Shown here piece by piece: positions 19,425-31,603 of a stretch of 60,000 bases of DNA. The notes beneath the pieces are model-generated. The model was given only the letters and a program-made list of their open reading frames with translations, made no database searches and was not told the origin of the DNA. Source of the stretch: Cristatella mucedo (Eukaryota; Bryozoa; Phylactolaemata; Cristatellidae); NCBI GenBank assembly GCA_009760855.2, contig WPIO01000116.1, forward strand, positions 718,001 to 778,000. Direction: 5' to 3'. Made by a program: the position numbers and the translations under genes. Numbering within the stretch: position 1 is the first letter of the stretch; each line of letters begins with the position of its first letter.

Positions 19425-20010
19425 AATAATAACAATGCATTTGATATAGCGCCCCCAGAGAACTCAATCTCTTTCTAGGCCCTAAACGTTCGCCACAAAG
19501 GAAGCACGATCGAATGGTCAGTGGCAGCATGCTCAATAAACAACAAAAACAGCATAGTTAGGGGTGACATGCGCAGTGTCAGCATGCAAGTATGTAGCAG
19601 CATACACGGTGTCAGCACTCGTAAGCTCATAAAAGACGATTCACAAAGTGCCCACTTAATACTGTGGTAAAAAGATGCTCTTTTAGTCTCTTTTAAAACT
19701 TGGTCAAGTCAGGAGACGTCAGAAAGAAAGTCGGGAGTGAGTTCCAGGCTTTGGGAGTATGCAAATTAAATTGCGATCGCGAAGAATTTGAGGTTTGTAC
19801 GAGGTAAAGGTAACCAATTAGATTCCAAAAAGTGGGTGGTATTATTCTTTTTTCGGTGGGTGGGGGTAGGCCTGATAGGTAGGCTCAAGCCAAAGAATGA
19901 AGTTACCTAAAAGTGAGTGAAAAACATTAATGTCAATGCATTGCTTTACTGGGTGTAGTGCAGAGAGCAAAAGCTACTGGTATGCCATGGATAACCTTCC
20001 AAAACTATTT
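19425..20010 (-). mobile_element. L2-A LINE 3' part
   Basis: Minus strand: degenerate ATT tail, hairpin (19450-19485), 3' UTR with the GCATGCTGACACTGCGCATG block, then the C-terminal coding remnant up to the region matching 26990-27140 (ACCTAAAAGTGAGTGAA on the plus strand). 5'-truncated and frame-broken. Confidence 0.75.
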
Positions 20011-20451
20011 AAATTTTAAACTCCTTTTAAGTTCTGGCTTTTCAATGTTCAATTTGAACTTCGAAAGTACATTTTGTAGCTAAAATGCTAATTAGAAGGT
20101 TATCTGTCTCTTATCACAAACTTTTTTAAACTCATTGTTGCTGAACACTCGTTAGCACACACTAAAACATCGCGAAGGACTCAAAATAAACGTCATGTTA
20201 CAGACGGAAAAATGTGCTAAATAACTAACAAAGTTGACACAGGTGCTCATATTTACGTACCTAGCCAATACGTAGGTGGCTGTATTTACATATCGGTGCG
20301 ATACTTATCGAGCAAATATCAACTTCAAGGTTGTGGCACAAAACTTTGAGGTTACTTCATTATCTGGCTCAACCCAACACACCCAAGCAGCGTTCAAAAC
20401 GGGTACGGTGTCTATCACCAGCTGTCCTGACTCAAGCCACTTAGCTGTGCC
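20011..20451. other. Unique A+T-rich spacer before the array
   Basis: No gene or repeat was recognised. It ends where array homology begins. Confidence 0.4.
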
Positions 20452-22656
20452 GTGAACCACCTAAAATTCAACAGAGGTCTTTAATTTTGTTCGCACAATT
20501 CGAAATCATGAAACTCACCGCTGACTGAGCACACTACCTCGAAAGAGATTTAGTTCTCTGATTGTGCAAGAGCAATGTATCGTTAGTATTATTATACCTG
20601 CACGCACCCACGGGCATGTATGCTTTCATATATTAAGTAACGGTACGAATATGAGATGTACGTGCATATTCGTATTAAAGGGTCCAGAATTCAAGAGAAA
20701 GGCACGTGTCAGAGGTCAGTGCCTAGCCGCATAAGGTTGCTGAAAGCGGCTAATGGTCCATCAGGCATATCTCCGGGGAAAAAATCAAGTGCTTTGTAGA
20801 GGCACATCTCGTGTGTGTGCAATGCTGTGGACTTTACCGTTGTCGCAGTCGCATTCGGATCATTCAATCAACTGCTGGCAGTTGTGTATGTGTAGAGTGA
20901 GCCGCCATCTTGCCTGGCAGCAGTGGTGGCTAGATTGCACACAAAAGCGATTAACAGACTTACGCCGAATCAGAGCAAAAAATTGCGTGCACAAATCTAT
21001 TTGTAAGTGCACACGATCTGCAGCCGTTTATGCGATTAACTGAGCAGAAAAGCAACCGAATGAAGCACGATGCGATGCAGAAGTCTTTTCTTTTGCCGAA
21101 TGACGACAACCACTGCTCTAAATCACAGGCAGTCCCTACCATGCAGTCATTACCAGTGGCCTTTAGGTCGCTATTTTTGCCTTCGGAGCGGCCAGATCGT
21201 CCAGCGAGGTCGCGTTCGTCTGTTTGACTGTGCATACTAAGATAGCGCATGATTGCACCAATGGTGGTGCCAGATTTTTGGCCTGGGCAGGGGCTGAGTA
21301 TCCATTAGGACGGTCGTGGCACAGGGTAAAAGCTTTAGCTGCCGATTCTGCAGTTAAAGGGTCTTTAGTTTCACCCAAAACGTGATACTTTCTCGATGGT
21401 TTTTATTTTTGCTGTTCAATTTAATTGTGGCTTTTACTTATCAATCCTTTTTGCAGAGCCAGACATTTCAGACGAATGGCATGAGACTCAGAAGAGTCTT
21501 AGACACTCTAAAAAAACAGTTTTTCACCAATGATACCAGCCTGAGAATCAGACTCACAACTTCAGACATGAGCTGTAAATATTGCCTCGCTGCAGGCTCA
21601 CTTAAATCTCTCTAAAAAAAAAGTGGCCTCGGTCTTCACTAAATAGCAACCGTCATCACATAGGTATAACGACCAGAAATTCCGAAAGCCGAGTCCGTGC
21701 TTGCTCACCGAAGGCACTCAGTTCAGCTGCAGCATCTCTACTTCCACACACAAAAGAGGCAACTGCCGCACACGCCTGAAGAGTAGTCAGCGACTCCGTT
21801 GCTTGGGTGGCTGCAAGCGAGCGAGGAGCCACAAGTCGTCGCTGCGACGAATTACCACAATCCAGTGCTACCACACGAGAATTAAAATAGATAAATAGTG
21901 GGCAGTGCGATGCTCAAATTGGGTATGAAGACCGACCATAGGCTTTGCACCCGGATCTCTTCTGTCCACTTCCACTTGGCTCATCGGGTGGTGATCGGGC
22001 TGGACGAAGTGTGATACCGGGAGAACGCATGGATCCTGCGGGCCACCAAAGTCTTCCGATGCTCTGCTCCCGGATCACTCAGTGTCGACATTGGCACGAT
22101 TTTGGACTGACTGGGGACCGGGCGGCATACCGGGCTACCTAGCAATTGGTGCCCTGGTTTCTACAGTCAAAGGGCAGTGCTCATTATTCCTCAAGAGGGC
22201 ATCGCTCAATGCTCCTCAACAAGGCACCACTCAATGCTCCTCAACAAGGCACCACTCAATGCTTCTCCACAAGGCACCACTGAATTTTCCTCAACAGGGC
22301 ACAGCTCAACGGTGTGCCCTTGTATTAACCCCGATGGATCCAGATCCCTGTGGGCCGACGATATTAATTACCTGTTCAAGTTGCACTGTGCCTCGAGGCT
22401 CCTCGGAGCCAACTGGGATATCTCCAGCGAACGATTACAGCTAGGCAGACGTCATCTTCAAGCCCCTGGAAATGGGCAAGCGTTTGCCACGCCTACAGAG
22501 GTCGGCGGTTGGAGAGGAGTGAGCTGCCTCGCCCGACGAAGGAAAAGTGCAGCACGAGAGCAACCGCTGCAGCACGGCAGTTCTGTAAGGTCAAGGTAAG
22601 CGAAGAGGCCGAATCGTCCTGCGGGGCCTCGAAACAGGCCGCCGAGATTAACCGAG
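20452..22656 (+). repeat. Segmental duplication, unit A copy 1 (A1)
   Basis: Near-identical, colinear copies are at 28530-30595 (A2) and 44610-46965 (A3). The copy begins inside an internally deleted plus-strand L2-A remnant (20460-20600: a GTGCCGTGAACCACC stretch, then the hairpin remnant). It is cut off at 22656, where A2 and A3 continue into a CCHC-bearing retrotransposon end. No gene was recognised inside; reading frames differ between copies. Confidence 0.85.
22182..22306. repeat. 25-bp minisatellite in A1
   Basis: Unit of 25 bases containing CTCCTCAACAAGGCACCACT. One degenerate leading unit plus four units, the last carrying CAACAGGGCACAGCT. Because 25 is not a multiple of three, the peptides read through it are artefacts. 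Confidence 0.85.
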
Positions 22657-22696
22657 GTATTTTTTCTCTATTTTTTCTTTATTTTTTATCTATTTT
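22657..22696. other. A1-B1 junction, T-rich
   Basis: A T-rich tract (TATTTTTTCTCTATTTTTTC and more) sits exactly where unit A stops and sequence matching the end of unit C (CTATTTTTCCCTGGCACA, as at 40620 and 55583) begins. In the other two copies about 7.6-9.7 kb of unit C lie between these points. Confidence 0.6.
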
Positions 22697-24449
22697 TCCC
22701 TGGCACACACAACTTGATTAAGATACTTCATAAATCATTGAAATGAAGCATTGCCTTGACTTAGCAACGAGGTGGTATTATGACTGACCAAGCCTAGTTA
22801 TCTCGGTCCTATTTAGCTGGTAAGGAGACCGACAATATATAAAAGATATCATTGGTGGTTCAGAAAAACCCCTAAAGTTTCAGTGCTATCTTTCGAAACA
22901 GTTGATGCACGAAGATTAGGAGAGTTAGAAAAAAGAAATATCAGGGAGAGCGGAAACCATAAGACCAGATGGAGTAGAATAAAAACCTACTCTTATTCTC
23001 TGAGATGGCGCTAATAATCAAAAGCTTGGCGTGATAGTCGAATACTTCACCCGATGATTGAGAAATTGTTTCTCACAACTTTCAAACGGGAAAAAGTTAG
23101 AAATGATATCTTAAGTTGTTGGAAATGTTGACACAGACGGAAGGCATTAGACAAAGATTAGGCAAACCGTGTCTAACCTGGATTAAACAAGATGGAGCAT
23201 ATCTAAAAAAAGCACAGATTCGTGTGTATCTTCAATGACTCATTTGCCAAGTTATTGAACCTTAATACATCTTGGTAAATTTTCAAACTTGTTGAGATGC
23301 TTGACAGTGACTTGGAAACAGCTTGATTGACAGTGCAGCTGCGTACCTCGGAGATGCCATAACTTGGCTAAAATGTGACGGATCAAAGTGAAAGATTCAA
23401 AAAAATTTCGGCTTTCTTTGCTTGTTTAATTCTCCTCAATTCTGATGTCATTTAGATTTGGCGTGGCGAAGCACGGCCAGGGAGGTGGCGGTGTTCCTTA
23501 GAGTTCTCATGCAGTTTTCTTGACTCTGGTGATGCGTTAGCTTGAAGAAAGAGAGATTACGTGCGAGAATACAGGTGCCATGTCAATTGCGCTGGAGAGA
23601 GGTAGATTACGTGTTGTTAAAAGTAGTGAGCTCTGAACATAATTTAACTTTGCCGTGTCCTGAAACTTATGACCTAATACCTCTGATAGATTAGTGCTAA
23701 GAACATCGCCTAGGGTTCAGAAATTAGTTCGCCATTCAAGAAATTACTAGCTCGTGTAATATAAAAAGAATGTAAATAATCTCACAGCTAAATGCAATAC
23801 TGAGCTAAGTCATTATTATTTGTATTTCTCATGGGTTAGATGGAATGCTTTCTAAACGCGAAATATTATGAAGCTCAGCTGCAAGCACCGAGTGAAACAT
23901 ATTTCGATGTCCGGCCCTGCGCACGACAGCTTACCAAGCGCAACCGGCCTCGGAGGCGGCGTCCGACACGAAACTGAACCCAGCAACCGACACGCTGCTG
24001 AACCCTAAACACCTTAAGCTACGTTTAAACTGCCTGCGCTTTAATCCCGTTAGGCTCGTATGAAATAGGGTTTCACCGGAAAGACATCAAATCAACACGG
24101 GCAGAAGTTGAGTTCACCTGTGCAGTCATCATTGAAGAGTAATCTGAGAAGAATGTTTATAAAAGAAAGACAAACATTCAGATAAATCTATTTTGGGAAA
24201 GGAAGCAGTAACCGAGCAATGTGCACCATTCCTGGTGTGCGGTTGTTAGGTGATGATTAACGTGAGCCATTACGGGTTCGTTGGTGGATTTGACGCGCGG
24301 GATGTCCTATGTAGAAAATGATGGAGCATTGGCTACAACGCATAAGCATCCGATATTCAAGGACTTGCTCCGACCACCTCAATATAATCGAGCCTGCGAA
24401 CGTCAGCCACTTTATTTTCGCCGTGGGGTGTACGTGACAAGCCCTAGGG

Positions 24450-25011
24450 CTTGAATTGGTAGGTCGGACCAATAAGGAGCCAAAAGGTTTACACTGATTC
24501 TCCTTCTGATGCGTCAACAAACTTGGCCTCTCCCCTAATTGCCGTGCCGTATGATGACGCTTTAGCCCAAATCTGTATAAAATCGCTCAGAAAGTCTGCC
24601 ACGTGAACGTAGATTTAGGTGCAGTTATTGCGCCCAGGCTATAAATCGTCCCCTTAAAAAAACATTGCCCAAGGTTAAATCCACGATGAAAGTGTCAATT
24701 CCCGCAGAACAAGTCGGCGGACCATAGACTGGCCGCAACTAGATTAATACGGCCAGCTGGCCGCAAACTGCCCAATGACGTCCATTTTCAGTCGTGTGGA
24801 ATTGTCTAGCTGACATGGTGTCCTCTCAAAGCAGAATGCATTGCAGTAGCGCGAGACTTAACGCAACAACTGAAATACTTCTGCAACTTGTCCGCTTGCA
24901 AAAGCCCTGTGCAACGTTCAAAGGTGTCAGAAGAAATTTCGTGTGTAAAATGCCTGCAGTTTATGTTCAACCTAAATGCAGGCTGCATACCGGAACTGTT
25001 GGTATATATAA

Positions 25012-25018
<7 letters not shown>
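24450..25018. other. B1-only segment before the (CA)n tract
   Basis: No counterpart elsewhere in the window. No gene or repeat was recognised. Confidence 0.4.

Positions 25019-25100
<82 letters not shown>
25013..25100. repeat. (AC)n microsatellite
   Basis: About 43 uninterrupted AC dinucleotides. Open frames through it are artefacts. Confidence 0.95.
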
Positions 25101-25104
<4 letters not shown>

Positions 25105-25190
25105 TATAAATATATATAATACATATTATATATTAATATAATATATTGTATAGTATATTATGTAATACTGTTAATATATTATATAACAAA
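25101..25190. repeat. TA-rich tract
   Basis: Almost pure A+T with irregular TATA/ATTA words, directly after the (AC)n tract and just left of a breakpoint between B copies at about 25212. Confidence 0.8.
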
Positions 25191-25489
25191 TCTCACCAGA
25201 GAAGCTAAGCATCCGGCGAAAAGCCCAAAGAAAAGCTACAGGGGCGAAATCAAAGTGTGAACAATTTGGATTACAATAGGCACACTAGTTTAATATAGTT
25301 AAACAAGGTCAAGAATATTCGCAATATAAATGAAAATCGCACGCCCTTAAAATCACCAGCAACTGATGGAAAACTGATCAGCTCGACCATAATGTGAGCA
25401 GCTAAACTCGAATAACTTCTGCCCAGTATCACTTCTACCATCCCTCTCAAAGGCGCCGCTACAAGCTAAGACGGACGAGCTGGACTCCA

Positions 25490-26290
25490 AGTCTACAACG
25501 TCAAACATAGCTGGTAAGTTCCAGTCTGGTTTTCAGAGCTAATCGCTCCACCGAGTCAGCAATGCTACAGGTGCGCATCGACTTTCTTAGGAATGTCGAC
25601 TTAGGTAGAGCATCTCGGATAGCTTTGCATGGTCTTTATGAAACCTTTGATACTATTGAAAAAATATCGACCAACCCACTTAAGCGCCTCTCATCTCTCC
25701 TGGTCTTCACTAGCACAGCAATACAAGGATTTAGGTCATATCTCAGCTAGAGAGGCCAGTGGATCGATGTGCACAAACAAAGACTCTCCGAGCGATCGCT
25801 GGAATAACGTGTGCCTCCGGACTTCGTGCTAGATTCGGATCTTTTCAAAGTTTATACTCTCTTTCTCGCTAACCAATGTGATAGAACGGTGTTATATAGG
25901 CTTTCACTAAAATGCAGATTTAATTCAGTTGCAACTTTGATGTAATATCGCCCTGGCTCCAATCATGTCGAATTCTCTCCGCTCCCTCGCTGCAAAGGTG
26001 GATGAGAATTTCATTTGTGCAGCAGGAAACTTGCTCAAATTGAATGGTGATAAAACCGACTAACTAGCTATGGGCGTATCAAGTTTAACTCAGAAATTAG
26101 AAAGAATAAACGCAAAAATCAGCGATGCCAGCATATTTCCAAATGAATCTTCATAAACAATCTCAATCTATTGTTCTAATATAAGCTTTCTACCCGACCA
26201 AGTTAGCAGCATAGTAAAAACTGCCTGCTACGAGCTATTTGATACGGCTAAGATTCGAGCCTGCTTAGACAGGGATATTCAATATAAACG
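25490..26290 (+). mobile_element. Degenerate L2-like LINE reverse transcriptase (in B1)
   Basis: Plus-strand pieces in order: GKFQSGF; RIALHGLYETFDTIEK (the L-x-L-L-D-L-S-A-A-F-D-T-I-D-H block, Asp lost); TSTAIQGFRSYLS (the I-x-G-x-A-L-x-W-x-x-S-Y-L-S block); VYTLFLA; and near the end SSIVKTACYELFDTAKIRAC (the K-T-C-Y-x-x-L-x-x-I-A-K-I-R block). Many stops. Counterpart in B2 at 41555-42350. Confidence 0.65.
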
Positions 26291-26574
26291 GAATTGAATA
26301 ACGATGATAAACACAGATACGATAAGATCGCCGAAGAAAAATTTGCCTAGGGAAAGTGCAATAGACTCGAACCGTCCTTTTCGGCTGGCTGTAGGGCAGC
26401 GGTAGGCACAAAGCATGCCCGACGTTGGTGGTCAAGTTGTGGCACGAGGACATTTTGCAGGGCGTTTTTGACAAGAGGCAAGAAGCCTGTCCTGCAGTAG
26501 GTTTATGTCACTCGCAAGGGGAAATCAGGCTTGCTCTGTTTCAGCCCTAGGCCGCCGAGACATTGCAGGTCTCA

Positions 26575-28283
26575 GAGGTAACAATAATAATACTAATACA
26601 CTTGATAAAGCGCCCTCAGAGAACTCAATCTCTTCCTAGGAGCCTTGCATTTGCTGCAAAGGAAGCACGATCGAATGGTTTGTGGGATCATGCTTGATAA
26701 ACAACATGAAAAGCGTGGTTAGGGTGACATGCACAGGGTCAGCATGCAAGTGTGGTTAGTCGCAGCATGAAAAAGTGTCAGCAATCATTAGCACATAAAG
26801 GACGAATCACAGGGACCCACTAAATGTTGTCATAAAAGGGTGCGTTTTTAATTTCTTATTATTAAATGTGTTTAAGTCAGGCAATGTCATGGAAGGAAGT
26901 CGAGAGCGATTTCCAGGCGTGGGGAGCGTGCGAACTAAATGCATGGTCTCCAAAGATCGGAGACTTGTACGTGGTATAGGTAAACAGTCAGTTTCCAAAA
27001 AGCTGGTGCTAAAATGCTTGGCCTGCTAGGCGAGTTGATCTGCTAGGTAAGTTGGAGTGAAGGAACCAAAAAGTGAGCGAAAATACCTTGAAGTCAATCA
27101 GTTGTGTGCCAAAAAACGTAGTGACCTAAAAGTGAGCGAAAATACCTTGACGTCGATCGGTTGCTTGACTGGTAGCCAGTTCAGGTCGGCGAGAAGTGGT
27201 TTGATGTGGCAACAGCGATCTTGCGACAGACAAGCCTAGCTGCAGAGTTTTTCACCAGCTGTAAACGCCTGATTGCACATACCTGTAGTTCAGCAAGTTG
27301 TGAATTACAGAAGTCCAGGCGGGATGTCACAAATGCAAATACCTCTTGATATGTGGCATCCCTATCTCAGAAAACTCAAAATTTAACAATTTTATGTATG
27401 TGGCTGAAAGTAGGCAGACTTGATTGTGGAGCTGATGTGGTCGTCTAATGAAAGGTCCCTTTGGAACGCGGCACATTGATTTCGTGCCGATTCAAATTCA
27501 AAAGGAGATGTGCTGGAAGAGCTGATTTTGAGCGTTAGCTTCTCCAATTTCTGAATCACACTTGGGTTTTCCATAACTAGTAAGTTGGTTGCATTTTTGT
27601 TTAATTTAAGAAAATTTGCCGCCATTTATGTGCAGATGTCATCTATACATGCAGCAAGGAACTTCAGAGAATTCAACGAGCTCGAAGGCTGGGAGGGATC
27701 AAAAAAAAGGTACAACTGAGTGTCATCCGCATTGAAGTGAAAGCCTATACTGTGCTTGGCAATCAAATCGGCAAGAGGGAGAGTATGAACCGTGTAAAGA
27801 ACCGGACCTAGAATGGAGCCCTGAGGTACCCCATATTTCAGGTGCCTTGGATAATCTTTGTCCGTTCACATCAATACTCTGTAATCACCCACTGACATAG
27901 GACCTGGACCATTGCAGAGCAGTGCCAGTGATGACCAGGCATGATGGAAGGCGTTCAAGAATGACTTGGTGATCGATATTATCAAAAGCTGCTAAAAGAT
28001 CGCGAGAGACAAACAGAGAAACTCTACCCACATCTGCATTCCTACGTAGGTCATTGTACACCCGAGGCAACGTTGACTCTATAAAGTGATTAGCTCTCAA
28101 GCTAGACTGGAACTTAATAGCAATATTCGAAGTTGCAACATATGAATTTAGCTGGTCTGTCACTACTCGTTCCAGTGTCTTTGATAGGAATGGTAAAAGG
28201 GAGACTGGGCATTAGTCGCACAAGTTCTTTTGGTTTAGTGTCGCTTTGTTGAGTATTACTCCAGCTATAGCTTTTTTGAAAGC
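26575..28283 (-). mobile_element. L2-A LINE, 3' two-fifths (RT to tail), in B1
   Basis: Best-preserved minus-strand L2-A, about 1.7 kb. From the 5' side: AFKKAIAGVILNKATLNQ (motif before RT), PFLSKTLERVVTDQLNSY, LLAAFDNIDHQVILERL, ITGTALQWSRSYVSG, a damaged active-site stretch near 27710, a MAANFLKLNKN block, C-terminal fragments, then 3' UTR, the hairpin and an (ATT)n-like tail at 26580. Frameshifts and stops mean no protein. The endonuclease half is missing. Confidence 0.85.
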
Positions 28284-28284
28284 C

Positions 28285-28665
28285 TCTTATCTCGGCTGGG
28301 CATCACTGGCACTGCTCTACAATGGTTCATGTCCTATCTCACTGGGAGATTCCATTATATTGACGTGAACGGAAAACGATCATCCGAGGTACCTCTGAAC
28401 TATGTGGTCCACAGGACTCCATGCTAGGTCAGGTTCTTTTCGTGGTTTATACTCTCCCTCTTGCTGATGCGATTGCTAAGCACAATCTAGGCTAGCACTT
28501 CTATGCGGACGACACTCAGTTGTGCCACGAACCACCTCAAATCCAACAGAGGTCTTTAATTTTGTTCGCACACTTTGAAATCCTGAAACTCAACGCTGAC
28601 TGACTCCACTGCCTCGAAAGAGATTTAGTTCTCTGATTGTGCAAGAGCAATGTATCGTTAGTATT
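28285..28665 (+). mobile_element. L2-A LINE, internally deleted, facing the previous copy
   Basis: Starts abruptly next to the minus-strand copy and reads LGITGTALQWFMSYLTGRF and continues to HADDTQL-like sequence (here YADDTQL), then jumps within about 70 bases to the 3' hairpin remnant (GAAAGAGATTTAGTTCTCTG) and a TATTATTATA tail. It is a different subfamily from its neighbour: the matching RT stretch there reads WSRSYVSG. Confidence 0.7.
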
Positions 28666-30134
28666 ATTATACCTGCACGCACCCATGAGCATGCATGTAT
28701 TCATATATTAAGTAATGGTACGAATATGAGATGTACATGTATATTTGTATTAAAGGGTCCAGAATTCAAGAGAAAGGCACGTGTCAGAGGTCAGTGCCTA
28801 GACGCATAAGGTTGCTGGAAGCGGCTAGTGGTCCATCAGCGATATCTCTGGGGAAAAAATCAAGTGCTTTGTAGTGGCACATCTCGTGTGTGTGCAATGC
28901 TGTGGACTTTACCGTTGTCGCAGTCGCATTCGGATCGTTCAATCAACTGCTGGCAGTTGTGTATGTGTAGAGTGAGCCGCGACCATGCAGGGCAGCAGTA
29001 GTGACTAGATTGCACACAAAAGCGATTAACCGACCTCCACTAAATCAGAGCAAAAAATTGCGTGCACAAATTTATTTGTAAGTGCATACGATCTGCAGCC
29101 GTTTATGCAATTAACTAGCAGAAAAGCAACCGACCACGATGCGATGCGGTGCGATGCACGATGCAATGTATCAGTATTTTCTTTTGCCGAATGACGACAA
29201 CCACTGCTCTGCACAACAGGCAGTCCCTACCATGCAGTCATTACCAGTCGCCTTTAGGTCGCTCTTTTTGCCGACGGTCATGGCACAGGGTAAAGGCCTT
29301 AGCTGCCAATTCTGCAATTAAAGACTCTTTAGTTTCACCCAAAACTTGATACTTGCTCGATGGTTTTTATTTTTGCTGTTCAATTTAATTGTGGCTTTAA
29401 TTCATCAATCCTTTTTGTAGAGCCAGACATTTCAGACGAATGGCACGAGACTCAGAAGAGTCTTGGACACTCTAAAAACAGTTTTTCATTAATTATACCA
29501 GCCTGAGAATCAGACTCAAAACTTCAGACATGAGCTGTAAATATTGCTCTCTGCAGGCTCCCTTAAATCTCTCTAAAAAAGAGTGGCCTTGGTCTTAACT
29601 ATATAGCGACCGTCATCACACAGGTATAACGACCAGAAATTCCGAAAGCCGAGTCCGTGCTTGTTCACCGAAGGCACTCAGTTCAACTGCAGCATCTCTA
29701 CCTCCACACACAAAAGAGGCAACTGCCCCTGAAGAGTAGTCAGTGACTCCGTTTCTTGGGTGGCTGCAAGCGAGCGAGGAGCCAGCAGTAATCGCTGTGA
29801 CGAATTACCACAATCCAGTGCTACCACACAGGAATTAAAATAGATAAAAAGTGGACAGTGCGATGCTCAAATTGTGTGTCAACACCGGCCATAGGCTTTG
29901 CACCCGGATCTCTTTTGTCCACTTCCACTTTGCTCATCGGATGGGGATCGGGCTGGACGAAGTGTGATACCGGGAGAACGCATGGATCCTGCGGGCCACC
30001 AAAGCCTTCCGATGCTCTGCTCCCGGATCACTCAGTGTCGACATTGGCACGATTGCGGCCTGACTGGGGACCGGGCGGCTTACCGGGCTACCTAGCAATT
30101 GGTGCCCTGGTTTCTACAGTCAAAGGGCAGTGCT

Positions 30135-30234
30135 CATTATTCCTCAAGAGGGCTTCGCTCAATGCTCCTCAACAAGGCACCACTCAATGCTCCTCAACAA
30201 GGCACCACTCAATGCTCCTCAACAGGGCACAGCT
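30135..30234. repeat. 25-bp minisatellite in A2
   Basis: Same unit as 22182-22306, but one degenerate leader plus three units instead of four. Confidence 0.85.
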
Positions 30235-30589
30235 CAACGGTGTGCCCTCGTATTAACCCCGATGTATCCAGATCCCTGTGGGCCGACGATATTAATTACC
30301 TGCTCAAGTTGCACTGTGCCTCGAGGCTCCTCGGAGCCAACTGGGTTATCTCCAGCGAGCGATGACAGCTAGGCTGACGTCATCTTCAAGCCCCTGGAAA
30401 TGGGCAGGCGTTTGCCACGCCTACAGAGGTCGGTGGTTGGAGAGAGCGAGATGCCTCTCCCGACCAAGGCAAAGTGCAGCACGAGGGCAGCCGCTACAGC
30501 TCGGCAGTGCTGCAAGGTCAAGGAAAGCGAAGAGGCAGAGGCGTCCTGCAGGCCTCCAAACAGGCCGCCGAGATCTACTGGAGGCTCGA

Positions 30590-30957
30590 GCAATCTCACT
30601 TTCGAGCCACCCGCGATACTTCGTTCGCATCGTTCGCACCACGCCCGCAAAAATTAGCTCCCAGTTCGTGTGTAATGGGCCACCGCTTTGACTCTTCCGA
30701 GTCAGCCGCATGCTGTCACTGCTCAGCGGGAACGGAGACGCTGCGGCATGAGCTCTTAAGCTGTCGCCCTACGATGCCTTCCATCAGGGCTAGGTATGGC
30801 CCGTTCCTTAACCGTCTTTATAATGCCATGCTATAGCACCTGTGGCAGTGGACGCTGGTAGACGGATGGCGGGGCGGTGAGCGACGGCTGGCTGAGTCCG
30901 GACCACATCGTTGATGATGGGACGGCGGCACTTATTATCGGCATTGCCGTCCCGATT
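30590..30957 (+). mobile_element. Non-LTR retrotransposon C-terminal CCHC region (A2)
   Basis: A plus-strand frame reads ACCHCSAGTETLRHELLSCR: C-x2-C, then the E-T-L-x-H-x-L-L-x-C pattern typical of the C-terminal zinc-binding module of R1/R2/I-type LINE proteins. RARYGPFLNRLYNAM and a stop follow. It is unlike the L2-A C terminus, so it is a third LINE family. It is truncated 5' and deleted at its 3' UTR compared with A3. Confidence 0.55.
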
Positions 30958-31603
30958 GATTGATCCTTAAATTGAATTAATTTTATGGAACACTTGCGTT
31001 GGAATTCACTCCTGAATTCTCACTTGCCATTGCAATCGCACCTTCTCGTGCGACTTGGCTGCAAGGACGCTGGTGGCAACTGTGATCCATCACCATCCAC
31101 TTGAATCGACCCATAATCTAGCGGAAATTGGCTCACGCGAAGCTCCTTTTTTGATTGCATATTGAACCAATCTATCGTTCAAGTGCACGCGAAAAATGTC
31201 TCACCATTGTTCGTAAGCATTGTCGTATTGGGCTCTGCAATTTCTTGCATCGAGCGCCTCTGACATTTGTTGCTGTATTGATACCTCCACATAATGAGTA
31301 CCACAGTCCAGCATGTGCAGAGCAAAATCCTGTGTCGCCCAATGTCTTTAAGCGCTTTAGGTGTAGGAATAGAACAGCTTGATTTATCATACATAGATGA
31401 CCTGAGGGTAAGGTGAGGCTAAAACTTGAGCAGAAGGTCAGCTAGGTATCAAGTCGCCAAATCGTGTCGGGTCATCTGAATCAGCTTAAGAACTTACATC
31501 TGTAATAATTGATCAAACAGAAGTCATCGAACCTCCTTCAGCGAATATCTCATATCTCAAAACATATATAGATTTCAGCTAGAGTTTCAGCCTTATTCAT
31601 CAT

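Larger units (their letters stand above)
22690..28530 (+). repeat. Segmental duplication, unit B copy 1 (B1)
   Basis: 22690-23345 matches 40620-41275 and 55582-56240. 23346-24450 matches only 56241-57343 (B3). 25213-28530 matches only 41277-44610 (B2). It contains no recognised gene except LINE remnants, listed separately. Confidence 0.85.
28530..30957 (+). repeat. Segmental duplication, unit A copy 2 (A2)
   Basis: Colinear with A1 and A3. Unlike A1 it continues through the GCCGCCGAGATCTACTGG point into a CCHC-type retrotransposon end. Relative to A3 it lacks about 190 bp near 30630 and about 370 bp near 30950. Confidence 0.85.

Noticed and set aside
22182-22306. Possible CRISPR-like array
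   Set aside because: Units are directly contiguous without spacers, and the context is an animal genome. It is a minisatellite.
22177-22599. 140-codon frame through the 25-bp minisatellite of A1
   Set aside because: The repeat unit is not a multiple of three, and copy number differs in A2, which shifts the frame. Not coding.
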